Shown here: piece after piece, positions 25,938 to 34,165 of the stretch
How the letters are laid out: each line of letters opens with the position of its first letter
How positions within the stretch are numbered: position 1 is the stretch's first letter
Virus record (IMG/VR): IMGVR_UViG_3300044701_005145
Span: 1-45,463 of that record
DNA from: a virus
DNA: 45,463 nucleotides
Reading direction: 5' to 3' (one strand)
Made by a program: the position numbers and the translations under genes
Notes under the pieces: model-generated
Told to the model about the DNA's origin: nothing
The model's input: the letters and a program-made list of their open reading frames with translations, nothing else
The model's database searches: none

Positions 25938-26657
25938 TTATTTTTTCAAATAATCGGATAATTTTTTCATTAAATCAATAGAGTTATTAACCTGAGGTTC
26001 CAAAGTCAATTTAGACCTTTTTTCCTCTTCCAAATTCTCTTCATACTTCTCTCTCTCATTCACATCATCGAACAAATATGCGCCTGGAGTTGATGGTGAT
26101 GAAACTAAATCAAAACATATTAATTCAAAATCATCCTGAACTTCATTTCTTTCTCCTACCTTTTTGAGAGAACCAACTCCTCTCGATGAAATACCCAAGG
26201 TTACACCCTGTCTCAATAGATTTGCCGCAATATCACCTTTGGAAGATACAATACCTCTTTCGTGGAAACCTGGTGTAGTCAATAATTTTAATTTACCCAT
26301 TAAAATATTTTTATCCCACCAAATGTCTGTAATCAAGTGTGATACTCTATCTAAATCAATAAGAGATGACTCAGGATGGTTCAACTCGGATGTTGATAGA
26401 CCCTTTTTAATTATGTTTTTATATTTATCTGCTTCTCTCTTGAGGATTCTCTCGGGATAAAATCTACCATTTCTATTAGCAGTATCAAACTTTTGTAAAA
26501 CAGCATAAAATTCGAAAGGATTTCGATAATCAAAATTTTTAGCTTCTTGTAAAACTTTCATATTTTCATTATCTACAGGAGATATAAATCCTGCATCCAT
26601 CTCGACTAAAATCCCATGACCTAATTCGTGGGCTTCAAGTATTCTCAATTTTTTCAT
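25938..26657 (-). CDS. gp21: Prohead maturation protease (T4 gp21-like)
   Basis: This serine protease cuts scaffold and capsid proteins during head maturation. The 239-residue protein contains DTANRNGRFYPERIL (57-71), the family's N-terminal block; ELNHPE with the catalytic His94; the helix IDLDRVSHLITDIW; and GVTLGISSRG with the catalytic Ser157 or Ser158. These features match the S78/U9-type herpesvirus-like protease fold. A charged C-terminal tail (EREKYEENLEEEKRSKL) may be an autocleavage region. The specificity of the T4 enzyme (L/I-x-E) bears directly on the repeated L-x-E helices seen elsewhere in this window. Confidence 0.94.
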   Translation of the reverse strand: MKKLRILEAHELGHGILVEMDAGFISPVDNENMKVLQEAKNFDYRNPFEFYAVLQKFDTANRNGRFYPERILKREADKYKNIIKKGLSTSELNHPESSLIDLDRVSHLITDIWWDKNILMGKLKLLTTPGFHERGIVSSKGDIAANLLRQGVTLGISSRGVGSLKKVGERNEVQDDFELICFDLVSSPSTPGAYLFDDVNEREKYEENLEEEKRSKLTLEPQVNNSIDLMKKLSDYLKK

Positions 26658-26671
26658 TCAAATCTTTTGTA

Positions 26672-26678
26672 ATAAATA
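26672..26678 (-). promoter_or_regulatory. TATTTAT late-promoter-like element
   Basis: Minus-strand TATTTAT 14 nt before the ATG of the prohead protease, in the 48 bp gap downstream of the next gene. Confidence 0.5.
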
Positions 26679-26705
26679 TTTGAGTAATACAATAGTTTTG
26701 TTCTT

Positions 26706-27134
26706 TTATTTTTTTGTAAGCGAAAAATCAAAATATTCGTTTCTTATAATCGAGTTTGAATTGATATTTTTGACAACATTTTTGACTGACTCTTTTAGAT
26801 TAGAAGACTTGAAGTCTATTTCATTTTCTAAAAAAAGATTTATTTCCAAGTTAAAAAAAGATTTTTTTCCATATGAAATTCCGCTGGTTCTGAGGTCTAA
26901 ATCCACTATAGAATTTTTATTGAACATATCAGTATCGATTGTTTCAAATACTGTATGTTTTATTTCCCTACTTAAATTACAAACCACTCTATTCCAATTT
27001 TCTAAATCTACTTTTGGTTTGACCCAAGATTGAATGTTTATGTATAATGATTTTAAGTTTTTAGAATCTACTGTACCGTATACTGTTTTGAATGAATTCG
27101 AAAGATTCATTTTTACACTTTTACCCTTTTTCAT
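26706..27134 (-). CDS. Hypothetical protein of head module
   Basis: A 142-residue protein of unknown family with mixed strands and helices (LKSLYINIQSWVKPKVDLENWN; FETIDTDMFNKNSIVDLDLRTSG). The motif SGISYGKKSFFNLEINLFL has an alternating pattern typical of a beta sheet. I start at the ATG at 27134; one codon upstream is an in-frame TTG. It is separated from the protease by a short gap containing that gene's promoter candidate. Placement among head genes is the only hint at function. Confidence 0.6.
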   Translation of the reverse strand: MKKGKSVKMNLSNSFKTVYGTVDSKNLKSLYINIQSWVKPKVDLENWNRVVCNLSREIKHTVFETIDTDMFNKNSIVDLDLRTSGISYGKKSFFNLEINLFLENEIDFKSSNLKESVKNVVKNINSNSIIRNEYFDFSLTKK

Positions 27135-27215
27135 CAATTTTCATATTGCTAAAAGTTTATTTTTATCAATAATAAGATATACTCAGTTAGTAGTCAAAAA
27201 ATTAGATAAACTAAT

Positions 27216-27222
27216 TATTTAT
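27216..27222 (+). promoter_or_regulatory. TATTTAT element of the bS21 gene
   Basis: TATTTAT, AGTAT, then ATG at 27228: the canonical 5 nt spacing. No Shine-Dalgarno sequence precedes the ATG. Confidence 0.55.
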
Positions 27223-27227
27223 AGTAT

Positions 27228-27413
27228 ATGTTGATAATAGAAATAAAAAATAGGGATACGATAGAAAAGGCTTTGAAAACCTTGAAATCCAAAGTCATCA
27301 AAACAAAACAACAACAAAAATTAAACGAAGGTAAGGAATATACCAAAAAGTCTGTTAGAGAAAGAGCAAAGTATCTAAAAGCAGTATATGTCCAAAAGAA
27401 GAAAAACTCTTAA
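27228..27413 (+). CDS. rpsU: Phage-encoded ribosomal protein bS21
   Basis: The 61-residue basic protein has the bS21 layout: a first strand MLIIEIKNRDTIEKALKTLK, a helical basic middle and KKSVRERAKYLKAVYVQKKK at the end. In cellular bS21 the equivalents are the ...NVKEGESIDKALKRFK... and KPSVKRR...KAKYKQ blocks. Tyr54 lies in the AVYVQ segment; an aromatic residue there is a feature of Bacteroidota bS21, where this protein helps to hide the anti-Shine-Dalgarno end of 16S rRNA. Phage-borne bS21 genes are known from metagenomes and are thought to replace host bS21 on the 30S subunit. It is an isolated + strand gene inside the minus-strand head module, and its stop overlaps the convergent gene by 4 bp. 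Confidence 0.85.
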   Translation: MLIIEIKNRDTIEKALKTLKSKVIKTKQQQKLNEGKEYTKKSVRERAKYLKAVYVQKKKNS

Positions 27414-28114
27414 AGAGACTCATTTAATTTTTTCAATCTCAAAAAATTAATTTGACTGAACTCTTCTTCTTTGACTTTTTGAATTGTTTCTTGTATCGTA
27501 GTTTTAGTCTCAGTCGCGTCTTCGTTGGTCATTAAAGAATTTAATTTTTCGATTGTTAATTCTCTAAACTCATTGAACTTAGTTTCCAAATTTTTTGAAT
27601 CTTCTTTTATAATTTGAAAGAATTCTTTTTTGGTGCTTTCATCTAAACTTTCAATATAATTATTCAAAGTTTGATTTGCAATTTTAATCATGGTACTTAC
27701 AGGAAGAGAAACTTTTTTCGAGAAGTCTGATTTAGATTCTTTTAGAACATTAACAATTTCTTTTTTTGTTTTTATTCTTTCATGTAAATCTATTTTATTC
27801 TTACCATAGACAAGCTCATCAATTTTGACATATTTGTTTTCTACTTTTGACTCTCCTATAATTTTAGGTAATTTAATATTTTTAATTACTCCTTGTACTA
27901 TACTAATACCCTCTTGTAAAAACTCTTTTGCATCCTCCTCAGATAATCCTTGTGGTTTTGAAAGTTCATCATAAATTGCATAAACTTTTGCAATATCTTT
28001 ATTATTCAAAATGTTGTGTTTGAATTCATTAATTGCCCTTTTAAAGGATTTCTCATCTTTGTATGAGTCTAAGATGTTTTCTTCTATAATTGATTTTATT
28101 AAACCGAAAGTCAT
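27410..28114 (-). CDS. Hypothetical helical protein of head module
   Basis: A 234-residue, highly charged and almost wholly helical protein (KDEKSFKRAINEFKHNIL; ITIQ-type coiled-coil spacing in the last 80 residues). It ends FLRLKKLNESL, a terminal helix with an L-N-E site. The location between portal and protease corresponds to where T4 has gp67 and gp68, small helical prohead core proteins, but this protein is larger and I cannot show homology. A core or scaffold-associated role is plausible. Confidence 0.65.
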   Translation of the reverse strand: MTFGLIKSIIEENILDSYKDEKSFKRAINEFKHNILNNKDIAKVYAIYDELSKPQGLSEEDAKEFLQEGISIVQGVIKNIKLPKIIGESKVENKYVKIDELVYGKNKIDLHERIKTKKEIVNVLKESKSDFSKKVSLPVSTMIKIANQTLNNYIESLDESTKKEFFQIIKEDSKNLETKFNEFRELTIEKLNSLMTNEDATETKTTIQETIQKVKEEEFSQINFLRLKKLNESL

Positions 28115-28134
28115 AAAGGAGTTTTTTATTTCAT

Positions 28135-28141
28135 ATAAATA
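28135..28141 (-). promoter_or_regulatory. TATTTAT late-promoter-like element
   Basis: Minus-strand TATTTAT 20 nt before the ATG at 28114. It overlaps the last base pair of the portal gene's 3' boundary. Confidence 0.45.
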
Positions 28142-29992
28142 TTACAAGTTTAATAACTTATCCAATTCTTTTTCCATTTCACCCAAAGATTCTTGTCCAT
28201 GTTCCAAATCTATAAATTTTGAACCAACAAGAACATCATTCTCGACTAAAATTTTTAATTTTTCTACAGACTCAGGAGTTATTTCCGCTCCACCTGGTGT
28301 AGGAGGTTCTGGTGGAGGTAAGCCACCACCTGCAGGTTCTGCTGGAATTTCCGCAGCACCTAATGCTGGTTCAGGTAATTCCGATGGTCCTCCTGCTTCA
28401 GCTGAAGGTCCGCCAGGTGTTTCGGCTGAAGAAGCCGCACCTTTTCCACCTCCATAAAGTTTATCAATATTATCAAACAATCCTGTTTTGGAAATAACTG
28501 TTGGTGTTTGTTTTAACTCTTCTCCAATTGCTCTTTCTAATCTTTGTTGCATCAAATCAACTCTAATTTCTTCATCAGAGAAATTGAAAATATGTTTCTT
28601 TGCCCAAGTTGCAGAAGTTGGTTGAATACCGCTTCCAGGGTCTGTCACCAAATCTTTATAAAGTAAAACTTTTTCTTTCCAAACATCAATTTTTAATAAA
28701 TCGGCCTGAGTTGAAGGATTAGTTAGACCTAATGTAAAATTGGATATTTCGTCTTCGAAACCTAATAAAAATAAATGTATGATGGCTATTTTATTAAGCT
28801 CCTGAATCATACATTTTTGAATCCTATTAATTGTTCTTGCAAATCTTATATCCTGTAAAGATAAATTTTTACCATCACCTACCACTTCTTCGAATCCCAA
28901 GAATGCTTTTGGAACACGTAGTGCTGTCAAAAGTTTTTTCTGAATATATTCAATATCCGCAATTTCAGATAGATTTTGAGCCCCAGCTAGTGTCTCAATT
29001 GGACTTGGGGTAGCAGGGTCTCTAACTGGTATAAAATAGTCTTGGTCCACAGCCATTTGATTAAACCTCAAATCAACATTTCCTGTTTTTTGGTCTACAA
29101 TCTGTTGTCTTTTGAACTTATCCGCAACCCTATTTACATATGCTTCAACATCTGCATCTTCCATGTTTCCAACAAATACTTTGAAAACTCTTCTTTCAGG
29201 TGCTCTTGAAGTTCTATATATCATCATAGCATCTTCAGACAAAAGAAGTTGTTTCCAAATTCTTCTTGCCTTTTCTAACATTGAAGTACCATAAGGCAAT
29301 TTCCTGTCGTCACCTAATAATCTAAAATGAGCAACTTCCCACGATTGGAAGGTCATATTTTTTTGTTTCCATTCGAAAGTTAGTGCCTTTTTAGCCTCTT
29401 TCTTACCTAAATCAACGGTCACCTTTTCAGTAGTACCGACCTCATGTCTTTCTATCTCGATATTTGGAAGTTGCTGACAACCTACAATACCCTTTTCAGG
29501 GTCAAGTTTTAGATAGACAAAATTATCACCGAACTTACAAGTATTTCTTGTCCACATCGGTAAGTTAGTGTTAATATCCAAAGTATTATTGAATAAATCC
29601 GCTAATACTGATTTGATTCTTTTTGACTCAGAATAAATCTGTAGCATGAATCCATCTTCATTTACTGTTGTTGTCTCTTCAGCGTAAATGTCTAAAGCAG
29701 CTGAAATTTCAGGAGTGTACTCCATAGACTCATAGTCATATGTTGCCGACAACCTTGAAGGTTCATAGTAAATTGCTTGTGAATATAGATTATTTTCAAC
29801 CTTAGCCCATTGATTGGCAATGTAATAACTTTGTTGTGCTTGTAATTTTTCTTTTTCGTATTCGGCTTTATTTTGAGTCCTTAGTAATTCTTTTTTGTCG
29901 AATTTGAAAGTTGGATAGTCCTGACTCAAAAGTGAATTAGGGCCAAAAGCTTTTCCAAGTCGTTGCCAAACTGTTAAATTATTTTCCGCCAT
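28142..29992 (-). CDS. gp20: Portal vertex protein (T4 gp20-like)
   Basis: The portal dodecamer forms the DNA entry channel at one capsid vertex. The 616-residue protein has the recognisable gp20 landmarks: YESMEYTPEISAALDIYAEE, NTCKFGDNFVYLKLD, FRLLGDDRKLPYGTSMLEKARRIWKQL, RAPERRVFKVFVGNM and FLGFEEVVGDGKNLS. These span the wing, stem and clip regions of the known fold. The C-terminal 110 residues are an unusual Pro/Gly/Ala/Glu-rich low-complexity tail (for example PGGPSAEAGGPSELPEPA) followed by a helix, not present in T4 gp20; it may be exposed inside the capsid or interact with the acidic scaffold. It is directly followed by other head genes. Confidence 0.94.
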   Translation of the reverse strand: MAENNLTVWQRLGKAFGPNSLLSQDYPTFKFDKKELLRTQNKAEYEKEKLQAQQSYYIANQWAKVENNLYSQAIYYEPSRLSATYDYESMEYTPEISAALDIYAEETTTVNEDGFMLQIYSESKRIKSVLADLFNNTLDINTNLPMWTRNTCKFGDNFVYLKLDPEKGIVGCQQLPNIEIERHEVGTTEKVTVDLGKKEAKKALTFEWKQKNMTFQSWEVAHFRLLGDDRKLPYGTSMLEKARRIWKQLLLSEDAMMIYRTSRAPERRVFKVFVGNMEDADVEAYVNRVADKFKRQQIVDQKTGNVDLRFNQMAVDQDYFIPVRDPATPSPIETLAGAQNLSEIADIEYIQKKLLTALRVPKAFLGFEEVVGDGKNLSLQDIRFARTINRIQKCMIQELNKIAIIHLFLLGFEDEISNFTLGLTNPSTQADLLKIDVWKEKVLLYKDLVTDPGSGIQPTSATWAKKHIFNFSDEEIRVDLMQQRLERAIGEELKQTPTVISKTGLFDNIDKLYGGGKGAASSAETPGGPSAEAGGPSELPEPALGAAEIPAEPAGGGLPPPEPPTPGGAEITPESVEKLKILVENDVLVGSKFIDLEHGQESLGEMEKELDKLLNL

Positions 29993-30022
29993 TTTATAAT
30001 TTTACTCGGGATTACCGATATT

Positions 30023-30029
30023 ATAAATA
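30023..30029 (-). promoter_or_regulatory. TATTTAT late-promoter-like element
   Basis: Minus-strand TATTTAT 31 nt before the portal ATG and directly abutting the terminase stop. It has the longest leader among the candidates. Confidence 0.4.
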
Positions 30030-31790
30030 CTATCTAATGCCAAACAACCATTTATATTTTTCGTAATCTGATTTGTCGGGTCCTTGGTTAGGAAAATACT
30101 GTCTTTTTTCTGATGTTTGTGGAATATATGGGTTGAAATACAAAGAAGAATTTTTATTTTCATTGATGCTTGTTGACCAAGAATCAATCATAGACTTTGT
30201 TTGATTTACATTTTTAGTTAAAGACTGAAATGATTTTTCACCAACATAGGTGGCCATCGATATTCCCATAATACAATCATCATGATGACCTTTTTGATGG
30301 TCAGGTCTTCCGTTTAGATATATAAAAGTATTCATTTCGTTGAACAACCTTTGTGACCTAACTTTAAACCCATGTCTGACTGATTCTTCAAAAGAAGCGA
30401 TTATCTGAACCCTTTTGGAATTAAAATTTATTCCAGGTATTTTTTCATTTATCTTAGGGTCCCATTTCCATTTGTTGGCTTCATTTACATTGTCAATATA
30501 CAATCCTTTGTAGTTCAGTTCCTGTAATTTTCTCGCTGTTGATACACCCATACCTCCTGTCAAATCAACAACACAATATGCACCGTACATAGTACCCCAT
30601 TTGTAAGCGATTTCTGCAACAACATCAGGTGGAACTTTTGCAACATATTCTAATACTTGTTCCTGTTCGTCAAAATCAATAATTTCGATACAAGAAAAAT
30701 CTTCACTATCCCCTCTACTAACATCTACACCCATAACATACTTGTGGCCTACGACTGGTTCCTTCCAAATCCATAATGTACCCCCCATCAATTTTGCTTC
30801 AGGTTCCTTCAAGGTATTTTTTGAGATATTTTGAAGTACATCTGAATCAAAAACATTATCACCGGAGCCTAAGAAATTACATTCAAGTTCTTGAGCAACT
30901 TTTCTTCTATCAAACTTCAATTTTTTGACCATCCCTTCAAACCAAGAAGATGATGGTTTATAACCTTGCTCTATATAACTTTTTAATTCTTCAAAATCTC
31001 TTTCGTAAGGATTATCTACAGATAAATCAACCACAGCATCTGAAGGGTATTCTTCTCTATTCAGTAAAAAATGAACCAAATCTTTTGTCTTTACCATGTA
31101 TAAATCTTTGGTATATCTTGGGTCTCTGTACCAAAACATTTCACTGACTTTAAATTCATTCATTCCTCTGAGTGATTGGTCATATATTTCATAGTAAATT
31201 GGGTCGTATCCGTTCGGAGTAGAGACAACAATAACTTTACCACCTGTTGAAAGTGAGGCCATACAGGCAGCCCAAAAATCTCCATCGGCCTCTATATATG
31301 CTGCTTCATCGAATATCAATATTGTTGGAGTATAACCACGAAGTGCGTCTTTAGATGTTGCAACAGCCTTTACTTCACAATTGTTTGTTAGTTTGAAATG
31401 TCTTTGAGAATTTTTTTCTTGTGAAAATCCAGCACCGACCCAATCAGGCCACTGTTCCGTAAATGCTCTGATTTTGTTTGCCATCTCGACAGCAGTGTCA
31501 AGTTTGTTGGCAATAATTAGTATTTTTTCTGGTTTGTTTTTTTTGGCAAAAGCCAATCTTTTGGATGCCCAAGCAGCAGTAACTGTTGATACTCCAGCTT
31601 GTCTATATTTCAATGCAATATTTTCATTGAAATTATCATAATCTTCAATAAGTTTTATTTGGTCTGGAAATAAATCTAATGGAACGTATTTTGATACTGT
31701 GTTGTCGTAAGTTTGTAAATAGGTTTTCAAGGCATATGGAGTATCCCTCATACACTTCGTAACTTCTATTATTAATTGTTCTCTAGTCAC
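30030..31790 (-). CDS. gp17: Terminase large subunit (T4 gp17-like)
   Basis: This is the packaging motor ATPase and DNA-cutting nuclease. The ATPase domain has the adenine-binding FPDQIKLI segment, a Walker A variant KYRQAGVSTV (61-70), and Walker B TILIFDEA with Asp161-Glu162. The C-terminal RNase H-like nuclease has Asp356 in MGVDVSRGDSEDFS, Asp409 in YCVVDLTGG and Asp504/505 in GHHDDCIMG, the three acidic positions expected. The length is 586 residues, close to T4 gp17 (610). The start codon appears to be GTG, 8 bp after the previous gene's stop. It heads directly into the portal gene, as in many T4-like phages. Confidence 0.95.
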   Translation of the reverse strand: MTREQLIIEVTKCMRDTPYALKTYLQTYDNTVSKYVPLDLFPDQIKLIEDYDNFNENIALKYRQAGVSTVTAAWASKRLAFAKKNKPEKILIIANKLDTAVEMANKIRAFTEQWPDWVGAGFSQEKNSQRHFKLTNNCEVKAVATSKDALRGYTPTILIFDEAAYIEADGDFWAACMASLSTGGKVIVVSTPNGYDPIYYEIYDQSLRGMNEFKVSEMFWYRDPRYTKDLYMVKTKDLVHFLLNREEYPSDAVVDLSVDNPYERDFEELKSYIEQGYKPSSSWFEGMVKKLKFDRRKVAQELECNFLGSGDNVFDSDVLQNISKNTLKEPEAKLMGGTLWIWKEPVVGHKYVMGVDVSRGDSEDFSCIEIIDFDEQEQVLEYVAKVPPDVVAEIAYKWGTMYGAYCVVDLTGGMGVSTARKLQELNYKGLYIDNVNEANKWKWDPKINEKIPGINFNSKRVQIIASFEESVRHGFKVRSQRLFNEMNTFIYLNGRPDHQKGHHDDCIMGISMATYVGEKSFQSLTKNVNQTKSMIDSWSTSINENKNSSLYFNPYIPQTSEKRQYFPNQGPDKSDYEKYKWLFGIR

Positions 31791-31798
31791 AAATATAA

Positions 31799-33103
31799 TT
31801 ATTTGGGTCTTGATATACCCAAACCACCAAATAAGTTGTCTAAATCATCATCACTCAATCCGTCAGAATCTTCAGAATCTTCAGAACCTTTCTGTTTTCT
31901 ATACTCATCGTATTCTTCTTTAAGTCTCTGAGCTTCTTTCATAACTTCTTCGAATCTGGCAGTGGCCTTTTTATTTTTTGCCTTATCTTCAGAAATTACA
32001 TCTGCCATAATTCCTAAAAATTCTTTTGCATCTATTTTAAAAAGTTCCATTTCGAACCAATTAATCAGACCTTTGTTTTCAGGTTTGAAAATTGCATCAG
32101 GCATTGCCATTCTGAGTAGTTCTTGTACTTCAGGACCTACCCTCAATTGCATTGGTTCATTTGATAATAAATCGGTTTGACCCATTACTTTTTGTGCCAT
32201 TTCAGTATCTTGAGGTAATCCATGTCTTGCATTCACTTCCTTAATACCCTTAATTAATTCATGACAAAGTATTGGAAAAATCATACCATAAGCCTTAATT
32301 GTGGTGTCGGGACTTTCTTCCCCTCCTTCGTCACCACCCTCTTCTCCATCTCCACCATCTAACTCAACTTTACCTGCAACGCCTTGACCTGTCTGACTCA
32401 TCATTTCAATCATTTGTTCCATCGTGAAATAGAAAAAATCGTTGATTGACATGATTTTATTATAAAGAGGGTATAGTTGTGGGTCGATTGAATCGAGTTC
32501 TGACTTTACTTCAGGTTTTCTGAAAACATAATGACCTTTTTTTGCTGCTCCTTGAATAAGTGCATTGATAATATTTCTCTTATGTTTCTCTAATTCTAAT
32601 TGTTCTTGAGGTGTTAAGTCTTCAATATCAAATGACGGGATGGACATATTTTGTTCATTTTCGTCCTCGTCATCTTTCTCTTGTTCAGGTTCATATCTAA
32701 AGTTAGAAACATCAATAGGTTCCTCATTCAAATACATTTCAACATTTACCCAAGACTCATCAAATTCCGTTTCATCAAAACTTACTTTCTTGGCAAGTTG
32801 TTTAAGTTCTTCTTTGTGTCTACTTTCACGTCTCATTACATCATAAGTGGCATTCATCATTTCACTCATCAACATTTGCTTTACGTGATTTGGAGACAAA
32901 TCTTCAATCCCTGTAACTTGTTTCAACGCATCAACAACGTCACCAAATCTTTTGGAAATTAATCTTTGTACATCTTCAGCCCCCTTCCTCATTGCAGGAT
33001 TTGTTGAGTATATGTCTTGTCCTGCTCTTAATTTTCTTTCAAGGTTTGGGTCCATTCTCTCTGGTCTTCCTCCGTAATCTATATCTTCTCTTATTTTTTT
33101 CAT
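31799..33103 (-). CDS. Large acidic structural/assembly protein, unknown
   Basis: A 434-residue acidic protein without a family I can name. Residues 1-100 are helical (RPERMDPNLERKLRAGQDIYS). An acidic segment near 135-155 (EQEKDDEDENEQN) is followed by helices (LTPQEQLELEKHKRNIINALI), a Gly/Glu/Asp-rich stretch at about 248-272, and a C-terminal Asp/Ser-rich tail (GSEDSEDSDGLSDDDLDNLFGG). Lying next to the large terminase, it could take part in packaging or head completion, perhaps even as a small-terminase substitute, but no DNA-binding motif is seen. It overlaps the gene before it by 4 bp. Confidence 0.62.
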   Translation of the reverse strand: MKKIREDIDYGGRPERMDPNLERKLRAGQDIYSTNPAMRKGAEDVQRLISKRFGDVVDALKQVTGIEDLSPNHVKQMLMSEMMNATYDVMRRESRHKEELKQLAKKVSFDETEFDESWVNVEMYLNEEPIDVSNFRYEPEQEKDDEDENEQNMSIPSFDIEDLTPQEQLELEKHKRNIINALIQGAAKKGHYVFRKPEVKSELDSIDPQLYPLYNKIMSINDFFYFTMEQMIEMMSQTGQGVAGKVELDGGDGEEGGDEGGEESPDTTIKAYGMIFPILCHELIKGIKEVNARHGLPQDTEMAQKVMGQTDLLSNEPMQLRVGPEVQELLRMAMPDAIFKPENKGLINWFEMELFKIDAKEFLGIMADVISEDKAKNKKATARFEEVMKEAQRLKEEYDEYRKQKGSEDSEDSDGLSDDDLDNLFGGLGISRPK

Positions 33104-33783
33104 TTCTTCAACATTTTGATGATTGTGTCAATTATTTTTTCTTTAGCTTCTTCAGGTGTAATTTCTTTTGCCTTTGGAGCTGGATTGACTTTTGGGTTAG
33201 GGTTTTTTCCAGGGTGTGAAGGTGTCTTGACTGGTGAAGGTGGCTCTTTAGTTCCAGGTTTTGTTTTTGGTTCTGTTTTGGGTTTTGTTGCCGGCTCACT
33301 CTCCATGACAAATTGTATCAAATCTTTTTTCGAAATTTTTGGTGGCAAGTGAGTTTCTAATAATTCCATAATTTTATTTTCAAAAAACAAAGTTACGGGA
33401 TTTTTTCCTTCTTTCAAAGATTTTTTTACATCTCTGACACATCTTTCATATTTTGCAACTTGTTTCGGTGACCACTCACTTCTCTTTGTAGTTTTGAATT
33501 TTTTTCCAAGTTGTGCGGTACATATACTCCAAGGATTGTTTTCATCTTCTTTATCTTCTTCTGTAACAGCCACGTTAATACCTTGTGAATTTAACTTCTG
33601 TACTATTGGACCTACATTAGGATTTTTACTTGAGACCATTGTTTGTCCAACTTTTCCCGCAGTAGCTTGTTCATTTAATATTTTTTTATATAATGTGGAA
33701 ATTTCATTCTCATTAAACTGAGATAAGGTTTTATCACTAAATCCTTTTTTCATCAATAATGATTTCATTTTTTCAGTTTTCAT
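33100..33783 (-). CDS. Phage protein with PWSICTA...YERCV motif and Pro/Lys-rich tail
   Basis: The first 40 residues include a helix ISTLYKKILNEQATAG that ends in L-N-E, one of the repeated candidate prohead-protease sites. Then comes NPWSICTAQLGKKF...KYERCVRDVKKSL, a two-Cys block I have seen as a recurring module in phage proteins of unknown role. The final 70 residues are Pro/Lys/Thr-rich (KPKTEPKTKPGTKEPPSPVK), likely unfolded and able to bind DNA or acidic scaffold. Flanking genes overlap on both sides (4 and 11 bp). A packaged internal protein is a reasonable inference. Confidence 0.66.
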   Translation of the reverse strand: MKTEKMKSLLMKKGFSDKTLSQFNENEISTLYKKILNEQATAGKVGQTMVSSKNPNVGPIVQKLNSQGINVAVTEEDKEDENNPWSICTAQLGKKFKTTKRSEWSPKQVAKYERCVRDVKKSLKEGKNPVTLFFENKIMELLETHLPPKISKKDLIQFVMESEPATKPKTEPKTKPGTKEPPSPVKTPSHPGKNPNPKVNPAPKAKEITPEEAKEKIIDTIIKMLKK

Positions 33784-34165
33784 AAACTACTTTTTTTTCG
33801 AATTCGAGAATCAAATCTTTCTCGTACAATTTATCTTTAATATTTTTCTCTTCTTCACCAAATCTAAAAACTAATCTGTCGTTTTTATTATCATCTTGTT
33901 CCCACGCTAGAGCTATTATCCCATCTATTCCATCAACCATCGAAAAAAAATCAGAGTTCTGAATCAATTCCAATTTTATTTCGGTATTTTTCAGAACTCC
34001 TACTTTTTTAATATATTTCATATCAGGTGCTGATGGATATGAATTGCATGGTTTACTTTCCCAAGACTCACCCCAAACATCTAAAGTATCAGAAAATATA
34101 AATTCATATATGTTGTCCCCTTTATAGTTTGGACCAAGTCCATTTACATAAATCAAATAACTCAT
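33773..34165 (-). CDS. Hypothetical protein of head module
   Basis: A 130-residue, mainly beta protein (MSYLIYVNGLGPNYKGDNIYEF; IALAWEQDDNKNDRLVFRFGEEE). There is an aromatic-rich segment WGESWESKPCNSYP near residues 31-44. It resembles small head or tail-completion proteins only in its size and position. It overlaps both neighbours (11 bp and 4 bp), so expression is coupled. Confidence 0.64.
   Translation of the reverse strand: MSYLIYVNGLGPNYKGDNIYEFIFSDTLDVWGESWESKPCNSYPSAPDMKYIKKVGVLKNTEIKLELIQNSDFFSMVDGIDGIIALAWEQDDNKNDRLVFRFGEEEKNIKDKLYEKDLILEFEKKVVYEN

Noticed and set aside
28011-28457. 148-codon + strand frame opposite the end of the portal and next gene
   Set aside because: It arises from the GC-richer Pro/Gly/Ala tail of the portal. 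It crosses a real promoter and gene boundary, and its composition (PPGVGGSGGGKPPP) is a shadow.
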